From the NCBI RefSeq assembly GCF_019061185.1, contig NZ_JAHQZU010000023.1, positions 1 to 37,347 on the forward strand: 37,347 nucleotides of DNA, read 5' to 3'. This document shows, piece by piece, positions 8,655-18,308 of the stretch (position 1 is its first letter; every line of letters starts with the position of its first letter). The notes beneath the pieces are model-generated. The model was not told the DNA's origin and did no database searches. It was given only the letters and a program-made list of their open reading frames with translations. A program made the translations under genes and the position numbers. Source of the stretch: Paracoccus sp. Z118 (GTDB taxonomy: Bacteria > Pseudomonadota > Alphaproteobacteria > Rhodobacterales > Rhodobacteraceae).

Positions 8655-9817
8655 ACCGCCTGTCGCGCCCCCGCGCCTTCCTGCTGATGTCGCCGCTGCT
8701 GCTGTTCCTCGGCCTGTTCTTCGTCTGGCCGCTCGTCTCGGTCATCTGGCAGGCCGTGTCGGACCCGGCGATTTCCCGCGTCCTGCCGCGAACCGCGGCC
8801 GAGATCGGCGGCTGGGGTGGCGAGGGCGTCCCGTCCGACGAGGTTCAGGCCGCGTTCCGCGAAGACATCGTCGCCAATACGGACGACATGGCGATGGGCG
8901 ACGTGACGCGGCGGCTCAACTCGTCGCAATCGGGCTTTCGCTCGCTGATGGGCAAGACCGTCCGCGAGGTGCGCGAGACCCCGGACATCGCGCTGATCGA
9001 GATCGACGACCGCTGGGGCGAGACCGCCTTCTGGAAGGCGATCCAGGACAACGCCTCGCCCTATACCGACGCCTTCCTGCTGTCGGCGCTGGACCTGCAA
9101 CGGGCCGGCAGCGGCGAGATCGAGGCGATGCCCGCCGGCTCGTCCGCGAACCGGACCATCATCCTGCGCACGCTGTGGATATCGGCCATCGTGACGCTGT
9201 GCTGCCTGCTGATCGGCCTGCCCTATGCGATGATTGCGGCGTCGGTGACGGGGTGGAAACGGGCGGTGATGATCGCCGCCGTTCTGCTGCCGCTGTGGAC
9301 CTCGCTTCTGGTGCGGACGGCGGCGTGGATGATCATCCTGCAGGAAAGCGGCATCATCAACCAGGTGCTGATGGGAATCGGCATCATCTCGGACCCGCTG
9401 GTGCTGATCTACAACCGGGCCGGCGTAGTCATCGCCATGACCCATGTGCTGCTGCCGTTCATGGTGCTGCCGATCTATTCGGTGCTGCTGACCGTTCCCG
9501 GCAACCTGATGAGCGCCGCCGCATCGCTCGGGGCGCATCCCGTCCGCGCCTTCCTGCGGGTGCTGCTGCCGCTGTCGCTGCGGGGCATGATCTCGGGGAT
9601 GCTGCTCGTCTTCATGTCGTCGATCGGCTACTACATCACCCCCGCGCTGGTCGGCGGCGCGTCGGACCAGATGATCTCGTCGGTCATCGCCTTCTACGCC
9701 ACCCAATCCGCGAACTGGAGCATGGCGGCCGCGCTCGGCCTGATTCTGCTGGTGCTGACGCTGCTGCTTTACGCGCTCTACAACCGGCTCTCGCGCGATC
9801 CGGTCCCGACGAGGTGA
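8651..9817 (+). CDS. ABC transporter permease 1 (PotB-like)
   Basis: A 388-residue inner-membrane permease. One membrane segment near residues 11-33 is followed by a long polar stretch of about 130 residues, then the usual bundle of five or more membrane segments. The EAA loop is seen as SAAASLGAHPVRAFLRVLLPLSLRG. The large polar insertion after the first segment would lie in the periplasm. It makes the protein about 90-100 residues longer than E. coli PotB, but is seen in some alphaproteobacterial PotB-like permeases. ATG 8651 overlaps the ATPase stop, and permease 2 begins 7 bp after its end. Confidence 0.9.
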
Positions 9818-9824
9818 CGCGGGC

Positions 9825-10592
9825 ATGAAACTCGCCAGGGCCATATACGCCGCGCTGATCATCTTCTTCCTGGTCGCGCCGCTGCTCGTCATCCTGCCGC
9901 TCGCCTTCACGTCGAGCGCGTTCCTGACCTATCCGATTCCGTCGTTCTCGCTGCGCTGGTTCGAGGAGCTGGTGGTCAGAAGCGTCTGGAGCCGGGCGAT
10001 CCTGAACAGCCTCATCATCGCCGGCAGCACGACCGTGTTGGCGACGGCGCTGGGAACGCTGGCGGCGCTGGGTCTGCGGTCGCTCGGGCTGGGGCTGAGG
10101 GGGCAGATCCAGACCCTGTTCCTGCTGCCGATGGTGGTGCCCGCCGTGGTGCTGGGCGTCGGCATGCAGGCGATATTCGTGCGGGTGGGGATCAACTCGA
10201 CCTATTTCTCGGTCATCGCGGCCCATACCGTGATCGCCATTCCCTTCGTGCTGATTTCGGTTTCCGGCGCGCTGGCGGGGATCGACCCACGGGTCGAGCG
10301 TGCCGCCGAAAGCCTCGGCGCGTCGCCGCCCCGCGTATTTGCCCTCGTGACGCTGCCGTTGGCGATGCCGGGCGTCCTGTCCGGCGCGGCGCTGGCCTTC
10401 GCCACATCGCTGGACGAGGTGGTGCTGACGCTGTTCGTCGCCGGCCCGAACCAGCGGACGCTGGCGCGGCAGATGTTCTCGTCCCTGCGCGAGAATATCA
10501 GCCCCGCCATCGCCTCGGCCGCCTTCATCATCATCGTCGGCACGGTGCTGGTCGCGGCCGCGCTGCTTCTGCTGCGCCGCAAGCGGGCCTGA
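9825..10592 (+). CDS. ABC transporter permease 2 (PotC-like)
   Basis: A 255-residue inner-membrane permease with six likely membrane segments, starting with AIYAALIIFFLVAPLLVILPL. The EAA loop is RAAESLGASPPRVFALVTLPLAMPG. It pairs with permease 1 to form the translocation channel. ATG 9825 is 7 bp after the previous stop. The C-terminus ends in RRKRA. A short remnant of an unrelated gene follows 5 bp after its stop, so this is probably the last intact gene of the operon. Confidence 0.92.
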   Translation: MKLARAIYAALIIFFLVAPLLVILPLAFTSSAFLTYPIPSFSLRWFEELVVRSVWSRAILNSLIIAGSTTVLATALGTLAALGLRSLGLGLRGQIQTLFLLPMVVPAVVLGVGMQAIFVRVGINSTYFSVIAAHTVIAIPFVLISVSGALAGIDPRVERAAESLGASPPRVFALVTLPLAMPGVLSGAALAFATSLDEVVLTLFVAGPNQRTLARQMFSSLRENISPAIASAAFIIIVGTVLVAAALLLLRRKRA

Positions 10593-10597
10593 CGCAG

Positions 10598-10666
10598 ATG
10601 CGGACGATCTATCTCGCCGGCCCCGAGGTGTTCCTTGCCGAGCCAGCGCGGTCATGGCCCGCCTGA
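10598..10666 (+). pseudogene. N-terminal stub of a nucleoside 2-deoxyribosyltransferase
   Basis: ATG 10598 opens a 22-codon frame reading MRTIYLAGPEVFLAEP and ending at TGA 10664-10666. The YLAGPEVF signature is the start of nucleoside 2-deoxyribosyltransferases, whose full length is about 150-170 residues. Only the first 15-17 residues match, so the rest has been lost by deletion. It lies 5 bp after the permease 2 stop, as a final operon gene would. Confidence 0.65.
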
Positions 10667-10684
10667 CCCGCTTCACCAGACCGT

Positions 10685-10879
10685 TTACCAGCGAAAGACC
10701 CGCGCATCCTGCGACGCGCGGGAAGGTTTATGCTGCTCAGGGTTCTTCTCGCCATATCCCGGAAAAGGGATCTCGCTCGCGGGGAGCACCTTCCCCCCGC
10801 GCTGGATGATGGGGGCGCAACCCTGCGCCCCGACCCGATCTCTCAGCTGCAGCCGCTCGTGCCGCCGCAGGTGTTGCAC
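10685..10879 (-). CDS. Small ORF overlapping the end of nrdJ
   Basis: After the nrdJ stop another frame stays open and gives [20 protein letters not shown] and [12 protein letters not shown] before TAA at 10687-10685. The composition (Gly, Pro, balanced charge) looks like a real protein rather than chance GC-rich translation. The start is unclear: GTG 10879 and ATG 10921 both lie inside nrdJ and neither has a good ribosome site. At GTG 10879 it would be 64 residues. No function can be assigned. Translational coupling to nrdJ would explain the overlap. A GC hairpin at 10699-10722 lies within its 3' end. Confidence 0.4.
   Translation of the reverse strand: MQHLRRHERLQLRDRVGAQGCAPIIQRGGKVLPASEIPFPGYGEKNPEQHKPSRASQDARVFRW
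10699..10722 (-). terminator. GC hairpin downstream of nrdJ
   Basis: CCCGCGC (10699-10705) pairs with GCGCGGG (10716-10722) over a 10-base loop. On the minus strand TCTTTC follows. It may end the nrdJ transcript, but the T-run is weak. Confidence 0.35.
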
Positions 10880-13800
10880 TTCATGCAGGTGCCGTTGCGG
10901 ACCAGCGTGTAGTTGCCGCATTCGCCGCAGGGATCGCCCTCGTAGCCCTGCATCTTCGCCTTGGCGCGGGCGTCCATGGACAGCGTGGCGACCTCGACGG
11001 CGCTTGTCTGGAACACCGCCGCGCCCTCGGCCATGCCCGAGGTCATCGCCACCGCCGACGCGCCGCCCTGCAGCACCACCAGTTCCTGCGGCAGACGCTT
11101 GCGCAGATAGCCGGTCGAGCTGATCTGGCGCAGCATCTCCAGCGAGCGGGACTTCTCCTCGCCCGCCGGCGCGACGTTGCGGGCCTCGGCCACGCCGCCG
11201 CCGAGGCTGTCGAAGCTGGTGCCGTTGGGCTTCACATGCGCAAGGTCGGTGCGGTCCAGATACGACACCGCCAGTTCCCGGAAGATGTAGTCCAGGATCG
11301 AGGTCGCGTTCTTGATCGAGTCGTTGCCCTGCACCATCCCGGCAGGCTCGAACCGGGTGAAGGTGAAGGCGTCCACGAACTCCTCCAGCGGGACGCCGTA
11401 TTGCAGGCCCACCGACACGGCGATGGCGAAGTTGTTCATCATCGCCCGGAAGCCCGCGCCTTCCTTGTGCATGTCGATGAAGATCTCACCAAGCTTGCCG
11501 TCGTCGTATTCGCCGGTGCGCAGATAGACCTTGTGGCCGCCGATCAGCGCCTTCTGGGTATAGCCCTTGCGGCGGGACGGCAGCTTTTCGCGGTGGCTGC
11601 GCACGGCTTCCTTGACGATGATCCGCTCGACGATCTTCTCGGCGATGACCGCGGCCTTTTCGTGGGCGTTGCCGGTTTCCAGCACCTCGGCCGCCTCGTC
11701 GTCATCCTCGACCAGCGCCGAAGCCAGCGGCTGCGACAGCTTGGACCCGTCGCGGTAGAGCGCGTTGGCCTTGATGCCGAGCGACCACGACAGCTCATAT
11801 GCAGCCAGCGCGTCCTCGATCGTGGCCGTGTTCGGCATGTTGATCGTCTTGGAGATCGCGCCCGAGATGAAGCTCTGCGCCGCCGCCATCATGCGGATGT
11901 GGCTGTCCACCGACAGGTAGCGGGTGCCGGTCTTGCCGCAGGCATTGGCGCAGTCGAAGACCGCGTAATGCTCGGGCGAGAGGTGCGGCGCGCCTTCCAG
12001 CGTCATGGTCCCGCAGACATGGTCGTTCGCAGCGTCGATCTGCGCCTTGGTGAAACCGAGATGCCGCAGCAGGTCGAAGGACGGATCGTTCAGCTTCCCG
12101 GCGGGGATGCCGAGCGTGCCCTTGCAGAACTCCTCGCCCAGCGTCCACTGGTTGAAGACGAAGCGGATATCGAAAGCCGAGGCGAGCGCCGCATCCACCT
12201 TTTCCAGCTCGCGCGGGCCGAAGCCGTGGCCGACCAGCGCGGCGTGGTTGATGCCGGGGCAGTTGCCCAAGGATGCGTGGCCCACAGCGTAAGCCACGAT
12301 CTCCTCGATCTGGGCCGAGGGGTAGCCGAGCGTTTCCAGCGCCGCAGGCACCGACTGGTTGATGATCTTGAAATAGCCGCCGCCGGCCAGCTTCTTGAAC
12401 TTGACCAGCGCGAAGTCGGGCTCGATTCCCGTGGTGTCGCAGTCCATCACCAGACCGATGGTGCCGGTCGGGGCGATTACGGAAACCTGCGCGTTGCGGA
12501 AGCCGTGCTCCTCGCCCAGCGTCAGCGCCTCGTCCCACGCCGCCTGCGCCATCTGCGCCAGCCGCGGGTCGGGGCAGTTCTCGACGTCCAGCTCCACCGG
12601 GGCGACGTTCACGCCGACATAGGCACCGGTTCCGTGCGCCGCCGCGCGGTGGTTGCCGATCACCCGCAGCATGGCGTCGGCGTTCCGGGCATAGCCGGGG
12701 AACGGGCCAAGCTCGCCCGCCATCTCGGCCGAGGTCGCGTAGGAAACGCCCGTCATCAGCGCGGTCAACGCGCCGCACAGCGCCCGGCCCTCATCGCTGT
12801 CATAGGATAGGCCGAGGTTCATCAGCAGCCCGCCGATATTGGCGTAGCCGAGGCCCAGCGTGCGGAAATCGTAGCTGCGCTGCGCGATCTCCTTCGAGGG
12901 GAACTGCGCCATCAGCACGCTGATCTCCAGCGTGACGGTCCAGAGGCGGGTGGCATGGACATAACCGTCAGCATCGAACTTGCCGTCCGAAAGGAAGGTC
13001 AGCAGGTTCATCGACGCGAGATTGCAGGCCGTGTCGTCCAGGAACATGTATTCCGAGCAGGGGTTCGAGCCGCGGATCGGCCCGTCCGCCGGGCAGGTAT
13101 GCCAGGCGTTCACCGTGTCGTGGAACTGGATGCCGGGGTCGGCGCAGGCCCAGGCGGCATGGCCGATCTGGTCCCACAGCTCGCGCGCCTTGACGGTCCT
13201 GGCGGTCTTGCCATCGGTGCGGCGGATCAGCGCCCAGTCGGCATCCTCGCGCACCGCCTTGAGGAAGGCGTCGGTGACCCGGACCGAGTTGTTCGAGTTC
13301 TGGCCCGAAACGCTTGCGTAGGCTTCCGAGTCCCAGTCAGTATCGTAGGTCGGGAACTCGATCGAATCAAAGCCTTGGCGGGCATATTGCAGAACCCGGT
13401 TGATGTAGGTTTCGGGGATCATCGCCTTCTTGGCGCTGCGGATCGCGGTCTTCAGCGCAGCGTTCTTGGCAGGGTCGGTCGCGCCCTCCGCAACCCCGTC
13501 CCACTGGCGGATGGCGGCGAAGATCTCGTTCAGCTTCGCCTCGTGCTGCTTCGACCCGGCGACCAGCGAGGCGACCTTCTGCTCCTCGATGACCTTCCAG
13601 TTGATGAACGCCTCGATATCGGGGTGATCCATGTCGCAGATCACCATCTTGGCCGCGCGGCGCGTGGTGCCGCCCGACTTGATCGCGCCCGCCGCGCGGT
13701 CGCCGATCTTCAGGAAGCCCATCAGCCCCGAGGATTTGCCGCCGCCCGACAGTTTCTCGCCCTCGCCGCGCAGCGACGAGAAGTTGGTGCCGGTGCCCGA

Positions 13801-14484
13801 GCCATACTTGAACAGCCGCGCTTCCCGGACCCACAGGTCCATGATGCCGCCCTCGTTCACCAGATCATCCGAAACGGACTGGATGAAGCAGGCATGCGGC
13901 TGGGGATGCTCATAGGCCGAGTCCGACTTGACCAGCTTGCCGGTCTGGAAATCGACGTAGAAATGACCCTGGCTCGGCCCGTCGATGCCATAGGCCCAAT
14001 GCAGCCCGGTGTTGAACCACTGCGGCGAGTTCGGCGCGCCCATCTGCCGGGCGAGCATGTGGCGCATCTCGTCGTAATAGGCGCGGGCGTCGGATTCGGC
14101 GGTGAAATAGCCGCCCTTCCAGCCCCAATAGGCCCAGGCGCCGGCCAGCCGGTCGAAGACCTGCCGCGCCGAGGATTCGCCCGTGAAGCGCTGACCTTCG
14201 GGCAGCTTCGCCAGCGCCGCCTCGTCGGGGACCGAGCGCCACAGGAATTCGGGCACGCCCTTTTCGTTGACCCGCTTCAGCGCGGCGGGAACGCCGGCCT
14301 TGCGGAAGTATTTCTGCGCGATCACGTCCGAGGCGACCTGGCTCCAGCCCTCGGGGACTTCCACGGCGTCGTTGTGGAACACCACGGTGCCATCGGGATT
14401 GCGGATCTCGCTGGTCGTCCTGGTGAACGCGATGTCGCCGTAAGCGCCGCGGTCGGAGGTGGTGAAACGCCGTTCGATCTTCAT
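10843..14484 (-). CDS. nrdJ: Adenosylcobalamin-dependent ribonucleotide reductase (class II)
   Basis: A 1213-residue vitamin-B12-dependent reductase converting ribonucleotides to deoxyribonucleotides. Seen: an N-terminal region starting [20 protein letters not shown], the catalytic cysteine context [32 protein letters not shown] with the redox cysteine, and [15 protein letters not shown] [20 protein letters not shown] in the barrel. The C-terminal cysteine tail is [20 protein letters not shown] followed by NTCGG, the zinc-finger-like ending of alphaproteobacterial NrdJ. Start ATG 14484 is used because the upstream extension lacks family character. The gene stands alone on the minus strand. 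A box resembling the NrdR site lies about 140 bp upstream. Confidence 0.96.
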   Translation of the reverse strand: MKIERRFTTSDRGAYGDIAFTRTTSEIRNPDGTVVFHNDAVEVPEGWSQVASDVIAQKYFRKAGVPAALKRVNEKGVPEFLWRSVPDEAALAKLPEGQRFTGESSARQVFDRLAGAWAYWGWKGGYFTAESDARAYYDEMRHMLARQMGAPNSPQWFNTGLHWAYGIDGPSQGHFYVDFQTGKLVKSDSAYEHPQPHACFIQSVSDDLVNEGGIMDLWVREARLFKYGSGTGTNFSSLRGEGEKLSGGGKSSGLMGFLKIGDRAAGAIKSGGTTRRAAKMVICDMDHPDIEAFINWKVIEEQKVASLVAGSKQHEAKLNEIFAAIRQWDGVAEGATDPAKNAALKTAIRSAKKAMIPETYINRVLQYARQGFDSIEFPTYDTDWDSEAYASVSGQNSNNSVRVTDAFLKAVREDADWALIRRTDGKTARTVKARELWDQIGHAAWACADPGIQFHDTVNAWHTCPADGPIRGSNPCSEYMFLDDTACNLASMNLLTFLSDGKFDADGYVHATRLWTVTLEISVLMAQFPSKEIAQRSYDFRTLGLGYANIGGLLMNLGLSYDSDEGRALCGALTALMTGVSYATSAEMAGELGPFPGYARNADAMLRVIGNHRAAAHGTGAYVGVNVAPVELDVENCPDPRLAQMAQAAWDEALTLGEEHGFRNAQVSVIAPTGTIGLVMDCDTTGIEPDFALVKFKKLAGGGYFKIINQSVPAALETLGYPSAQIEEIVAYAVGHASLGNCPGINHAALVGHGFGPRELEKVDAALASAFDIRFVFNQWTLGEEFCKGTLGIPAGKLNDPSFDLLRHLGFTKAQIDAANDHVCGTMTLEGAPHLSPEHYAVFDCANACGKTGTRYLSVDSHIRMMAAAQSFISGAISKTINMPNTATIEDALAAYELSWSLGIKANALYRDGSKLSQPLASALVEDDDEAAEVLETGNAHEKAAVIAEKIVERIIVKEAVRSHREKLPSRRKGYTQKALIGGHKVYLRTGEYDDGKLGEIFIDMHKEGAGFRAMMNNFAIAVSVGLQYGVPLEEFVDAFTFTRFEPAGMVQGNDSIKNATSILDYIFRELAVSYLDRTDLAHVKPNGTSFDSLGGGVAEARNVAPAGEEKSRSLEMLRQISSTGYLRKRLPQELVVLQGGASAVAMTSGMAEGAAVFQTSAVEVATLSMDARAKAKMQGYEGDPCGECGNYTLVRNGTCMKCNTCGGTSGCS

Positions 14485-14872
14485 GTCGCCTGTCCCGATC
14501 TGTCCATGTCCCAAGCGCCGTGGACAGTGCCTGCGGCACGGCCCGCGCCATGCCGCCGCGGCTTCCTGCCCGGCGCGTTCGTGCTGTCTGTTCCCGGGTC
14601 TGTCCACCGTCTAGGCCACGGCACTAGATTTGGTGGGTCTCAGGTCCGGCTCGCACAAGATGAACCCATGATGCTGGTGCCGCAACCTGAAAATTTGCCC
14701 GAATGGCAATCAAATGCTTTGACAACCGCAGGATGATTTGGGCGGTCTTGCCCGACTCAAATGGTTAACGGGCGGCTCCGTGCCGCGGTGGAAAACGCGT
14801 TTGCCCAAGCGGTGCACCGGCTTGGCCGCGTCATCTCACCGGCTTTCCACAGGGTTGTCCCCAGCCCGTGCG
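14485..14872. other. Intergenic region upstream of nrdJ and downstream of 5-formyl-THF cyclo-ligase
   Basis: Both flanking genes are on the minus strand, so this stretch holds the nrdJ promoter. I see no convincing gene. It is less GC-rich around 14680-14770 than its surroundings. A NrdR-like box at 14622-14635 is the only candidate regulatory site. No cobalamin riboswitch pattern was recognised. Confidence 0.5.
14622..14635 (-). promoter_or_regulatory. Possible NrdR box upstream of nrdJ
   Basis: On the minus strand the bases read CACCAAATCTAGTG, matching 11 of 14 positions of the NrdR-type consensus CACAATATATAGTG as I recall it. NrdR represses ribonucleotide reductase genes. NrdR sites usually come as a pair at a helical spacing, and no clear second copy was found. 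Confidence 0.3.
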
Positions 14873-15406
14873 TCAGAATTTCAGCGTTTCGGCGTCCGTG
14901 ACGATGGCCTCCAGCCGCTCGTCGGTGGGCTCGGCCGGGATGCCGGCAAGCTCCTGCCCCGCCCAGGCAAGGCCGATGGCGACGACGCGGCCGCCGCCCG
15001 CGCGAAGCTGGGCCAGTGTGCGGTCGTAGAAGCCGCCGCCATAGCCCAGCCGGTGCCCCTGCCGGTCAAAGCCCACCAGCGGCACGATCAGCACCTGCGG
15101 CACCATGAGTTCGGCCGTTTCCGGCGGGTGCGAGGTGCCGAAGGCCCCCGGCTCCAGCTCATCGGCGAATCGGCGGAAGATCAGCGGCGTGGCAGGCGCG
15201 ACCACCACCGGCAGGCACAGCGGCCCGTCATGGGCGGCCATTGCCGGGCGCGGGTCGGCCTCGCCCCGCATCGGCCAGTAGCCCGCCAGCACCCGCCCGG
15301 CAAAAGGCGCGAGCGCCGCCGTCAGCCGCGCGTCCAGCGCCATCTGATCGCCGCCCCGCGCCCGCGCGGCCATCGCCCGCGCGCGCATCGCCGCCTTGTC
15401 GGTCAC
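14873..15406 (-). CDS. 5-formyltetrahydrofolate cyclo-ligase
   Basis: A 177-residue enzyme that uses ATP to convert 5-formyl-THF to 5,10-methenyl-THF in the folate pool. The diagnostic C-terminal block GHRLGYGGGFYDRTLAQL is present, with VPLVGFDRQ before it and a basic N-terminus (DKAAMRARAMAAR). GTG 15406 overlaps the mgtE stop by four bases (GTGA) and places the usual TDKAAMR start right. An ATG at 15418, four codons upstream, is the alternative. It appears co-transcribed with mgtE. Confidence 0.88.
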   Translation of the reverse strand: MTDKAAMRARAMAARARGGDQMALDARLTAALAPFAGRVLAGYWPMRGEADPRPAMAAHDGPLCLPVVVAPATPLIFRRFADELEPGAFGTSHPPETAELMVPQVLIVPLVGFDRQGHRLGYGGGFYDRTLAQLRAGGGRVVAIGLAWAGQELAGIPAEPTDERLEAIVTDAETLKF

Positions 15407-16785
15407 AGCAGCACCCATGTCGCCAGCCCGAGAAAGGCGAAGAACCCCATCACGTCGGTCAGCGTCGTGACGAACGTCCCCGAAGCCAGCGCCGGGTCCA
15501 GCCCCATCCGGCTGAGCAGCAGCGGGATCAGCACCCCCGCCAGCGCGGCGACGATCTGGTTCACGATCATCGCCGCCGCCAGCACCATCCCCAGCAGCGG
15601 GTCCCCGAACAGCAGGAACGCCCCCGATGCCAGCAGGATCGCCAGCCCCAGCCCGTTCAGCAGCCCCGCGAACAGCTCGCGGGTGACCACCCGGCGGGCA
15701 TTGCCCTTGTTCAGGTCGCGCGTCGCCAGCCCGCGCACCGACACCGCCAGCGACTGCGTGCCGGCGATACCCCCGGTCGAGGCCACGATGGGCATCAGCG
15801 CCGCCAACGTCACCAGAGCCGCGATGGTGTTCTCGAACATCGTGATGACCATCGCCGACAGCGAGGCGGTGAACAGATTGGCCACCAGCCACGGCAAGCG
15901 TTGGCGCGCGGTCTGGAGGGCGGTGTCGCTCACGTGGCTTTCCTCGCCCACCCCGGCAAGGCGCAGCACGTCTTCCTCGTGCTCCTCGTCCAGCACGTTC
16001 ATGGCGTCGTCGATGGTGATGACGCCGACCAGCCGGCCATCGGCATCGACCACCGGGGCCGAGATCAGGTGATACTGGTTGAAGGCATAGGCGACCTCGC
16101 CTTCGTCCTGCAGCACGTTGATGGTGCGGAAGCTGTCCTCGGTCAGGTCGCGCAGCCTGCGCGCGCGGGGCATCGACAGCAGCCGGCTGAGCGTGACGTA
16201 GCCGATGGGGTGGCGGCGCGGATCGACGAGGATCACGTGATAGAACTGGTCGGGCAACCACTCCTCGGACCGCATGAAGTCGATCGTCTCGCCCACCGTC
16301 CAGTGCTCCGGGGCGGTCACGACCTCGGACTGCATCAGGCGCCCGGCCGAGTATTCGGGATAGGTCAGCGACTGTTCCACCGCCGCCCGGTCGGAATGGT
16401 CCAGCGCGGCAAGGATCGTCTCGCGCCCCGGCCCCTCCAGGTCCTCGACCAGATCGACCACATCGTCGCTGTCCATCTCGCGCACGGCGTCGGACAGGAC
16501 ATGGGCGGGCAGCAGCGCGATCACGTCCTCGCGGATCGACTCATCGATCTCGGACAGGATCTCGCCGTCGATCTCGCGCGAATAGAGCTGGACGAACCCG
16601 GCCCGGCGCTTCGGGGTCAACTGCTCGATCAGGTCGGCGATGTCGGCGGGGTGCAGCGGCTCCAGCAGGGCGTCGAGCCGGGCGGCGTCGCCCGCATCCA
16701 CCGAATCCTCGATCTCGGCGATCAGTCCGCGGGTGGGGGCGAAGTCATCCCCGGACTCGGGGTCGCGGGGGCGCGGATCGGTCAT
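15403..16785 (-). CDS. mgtE: Magnesium transporter MgtE
   Basis: A 460-residue Mg2+ channel of the inner membrane. The N-terminal acidic helical domain (LLEPLHPADIADLIEQLTPKRR) and two CBS domains (residues about 140-260, with HVILVDPRRHPIGYV and PVVDADGRLVGVITIDDAM) sense Mg2+. Five membrane segments make up the C-terminal third, with MPIVASTGGIAGTQSLAV matching the pore helix region and ending GFFAFLGLATWVLL. ATG 16785 (MTDPRPRD) is used because the upstream extension has no family similarity. The stop overlaps the folate cyclo-ligase start. About 125 bp separate it from the phosphatase upstream. Confidence 0.95.
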   Translation of the reverse strand: MTDPRPRDPESGDDFAPTRGLIAEIEDSVDAGDAARLDALLEPLHPADIADLIEQLTPKRRAGFVQLYSREIDGEILSEIDESIREDVIALLPAHVLSDAVREMDSDDVVDLVEDLEGPGRETILAALDHSDRAAVEQSLTYPEYSAGRLMQSEVVTAPEHWTVGETIDFMRSEEWLPDQFYHVILVDPRRHPIGYVTLSRLLSMPRARRLRDLTEDSFRTINVLQDEGEVAYAFNQYHLISAPVVDADGRLVGVITIDDAMNVLDEEHEEDVLRLAGVGEESHVSDTALQTARQRLPWLVANLFTASLSAMVITMFENTIAALVTLAALMPIVASTGGIAGTQSLAVSVRGLATRDLNKGNARRVVTRELFAGLLNGLGLAILLASGAFLLFGDPLLGMVLAAAMIVNQIVAALAGVLIPLLLSRMGLDPALASGTFVTTLTDVMGFFAFLGLATWVLL

Positions 16786-16909
16786 GCGGCACCTCGTGGG
16801 GTCGGAGGGGTCTGGGGTGGTTGCAAAGCCGCCTGCGGCCGCGCGCGGACCATAGCAACGCCCGGCACCGGCCCGCAACGCATCGCCGCGAGATGTCGGC
16901 GGGTGAAGG

Positions 16910-17749
16910 TCAGCCCGCCACGATTTCGTCGCCCGCCAGCAGCGCCATGGCCTGCCGGTGCAGTTCGGGAGTCGCGGCGGCGATCACCTGTCCGCCATGC
17001 CATGCGGGGCCGCCGGACCAGTCTGTGACGATCCCGCCCGCCGCCTCGATCACCGCCATGGGCGCGGCGATGTCATAGGCCTGCAAGCCCGCCTCGATCA
17101 CCAGATCGACCTGCCCCAGCGCCAGCAGCGCGTAGGCATAGCAGTCCATCCCGTAGCGGGTCAGCCGCGCCCGCGCCGAGACGCGGCGGAACGCCTCGCT
17201 TTCCGCGGGACTGCCGATTTCGGGATAGGTGGTCATCAGCGTGGCTTCGGCAAGGCTGCGCCCCCGGCGGACGGCCAGATGCCGCACCCCGTGGGGTGAG
17301 CGGGCGCTGGCGCGGCCGAGCCCGCCCTCGAACCGCTCGCCGGTCCAGGGCTGGTCGATGAGGCCGTAAAGCGGGCAGCCGTCGCGATCCGCGACCGCGA
17401 TCAGCACGCCCCAGCTCGGCGCGCCGCACAGGAAGGCGCGGGTGCCGTCGATGGGGTCCAGAACCCAGGTGAGGCTGGAGGTGCCGGGCGCCGCCCCGAA
17501 CTCTTCGCCCAGAACGCCGTCAGCCGGGCGCTTGGCGGCCAGGATCGCGCGCATGGCGGATTCGCTGGCGCGGTCGGCCTGCGTGACGGGATCGTAGCCC
17601 GCCGCCGCCTTGTTGTCGGACAGAAGATCGGCGCTGCGGAAGAACGGCAGGATCGCCGCCGCCGCCGCGTCGGCCAGCTCATGCGCCACGTCGATCAGTT
17701 CGGAATGATGCTCTGCCTGCGGCTCTGCCGGAAGGAACGGATGGGTCAT
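16910..17749 (-). CDS. Inositol-monophosphatase-family phosphatase, HisN-like
   Basis: A 279-residue Mg2+-dependent phosphatase. The metal-binding motifs are GEEFG (near residue 90) and WVLDPIDGTRAF (near 110), with the C-terminal motif AYDIAAPMAVIEAAGG. The short GLIDQPWTGERFEGG loop resembles histidinol-phosphatases of the HisN type found in alphaproteobacteria, which use this fold for the eighth step of histidine synthesis. Substrate could also be another sugar or nucleotide phosphate. ATG 17749 (MTHPFLPA) is preferred over an upstream start. No his genes are adjacent apart from the HpsN-like enzyme 10 kb away. Confidence 0.85.
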   Translation of the reverse strand: MTHPFLPAEPQAEHHSELIDVAHELADAAAAAILPFFRSADLLSDNKAAAGYDPVTQADRASESAMRAILAAKRPADGVLGEEFGAAPGTSSLTWVLDPIDGTRAFLCGAPSWGVLIAVADRDGCPLYGLIDQPWTGERFEGGLGRASARSPHGVRHLAVRRGRSLAEATLMTTYPEIGSPAESEAFRRVSARARLTRYGMDCYAYALLALGQVDLVIEAGLQAYDIAAPMAVIEAAGGIVTDWSGGPAWHGGQVIAAATPELHRQAMALLAGDEIVAG

Positions 17750-17838
17750 GGCGGCTCCGGGTTGAGGCGGGGCCACCATAGCGGCCCGCGCCCGAAGGAA
17801 CCAGATGACCCTGCCGAACCCTCGTCAGGCCGCCATCT

Positions 17839-18195
17839 TCAGGCCGCGTGCGACAGCACCCGCGCCAGTTCGTAGATCTGGCGCCGCTGCGCCTGCGGCA
17901 TCGCGAAGTAGGAGCGCATGAGTTGCAGCGCCTCCTTGTCGTTCAGCACATCGGGGGCCGGCGCGCTGACGCCATCATCGGTCAGCCCCTCGAAGAAATA
18001 CGAAGGCGGCACGCTCAGCACCTCGGCGATCTCCCACAGGCGGGAGGCCGAGACGCGGTTCGCGCCGGTTTCGTATTTCTGGATCTGCTGGAACTTGATA
18101 CCCACGCGTTGGGCGAGTTGCTGCTGGGTCATGCCCACCAGCCACCGGCGCTGCCGGATGCGACGCCCAACGTGAAGATCTACAGAGTGTGCCAT
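17839..18195 (-). CDS. XRE-family helix-turn-helix regulator (PraR-like)
   Basis: A 118-residue DNA-binding protein. Residues 8-65 form the XRE domain (RRIRQRRWLVGMTQQQLAQR and KYETGANRVSASRLWEIAEV). A C-terminal helical segment (NDKEALQLMRSYFAMPQAQR) follows. Length and sequence fit the alphaproteobacterial PraR/PhrR-type group, linked to surface and stress traits in rhizobia. It is divergent from the quinone oxidoreductase gene, and the 113-bp space between them is its likely own control region. Confidence 0.88.
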   Translation of the reverse strand: MAHSVDLHVGRRIRQRRWLVGMTQQQLAQRVGIKFQQIQKYETGANRVSASRLWEIAEVLSVPPSYFFEGLTDDGVSAPAPDVLNDKEALQLMRSYFAMPQAQRRQIYELARVLSHAA

Positions 18196-18308
18196 GTCTT
18201 GAACCCGTTACAAAAGTGAAACCGCCTGCACATAGATACTGTCTGGCACATCCGATCGGGGTTGTGATCCGTAGAATGCGCCACTTGCCCAAATATACAG
18301 GTGCAACC

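Noticed and set aside
14485..14872. Cobalamin riboswitch before nrdJ
   Set aside because: No B12-box-like conserved core was recognised, and class II reductase genes are not usually controlled this way.
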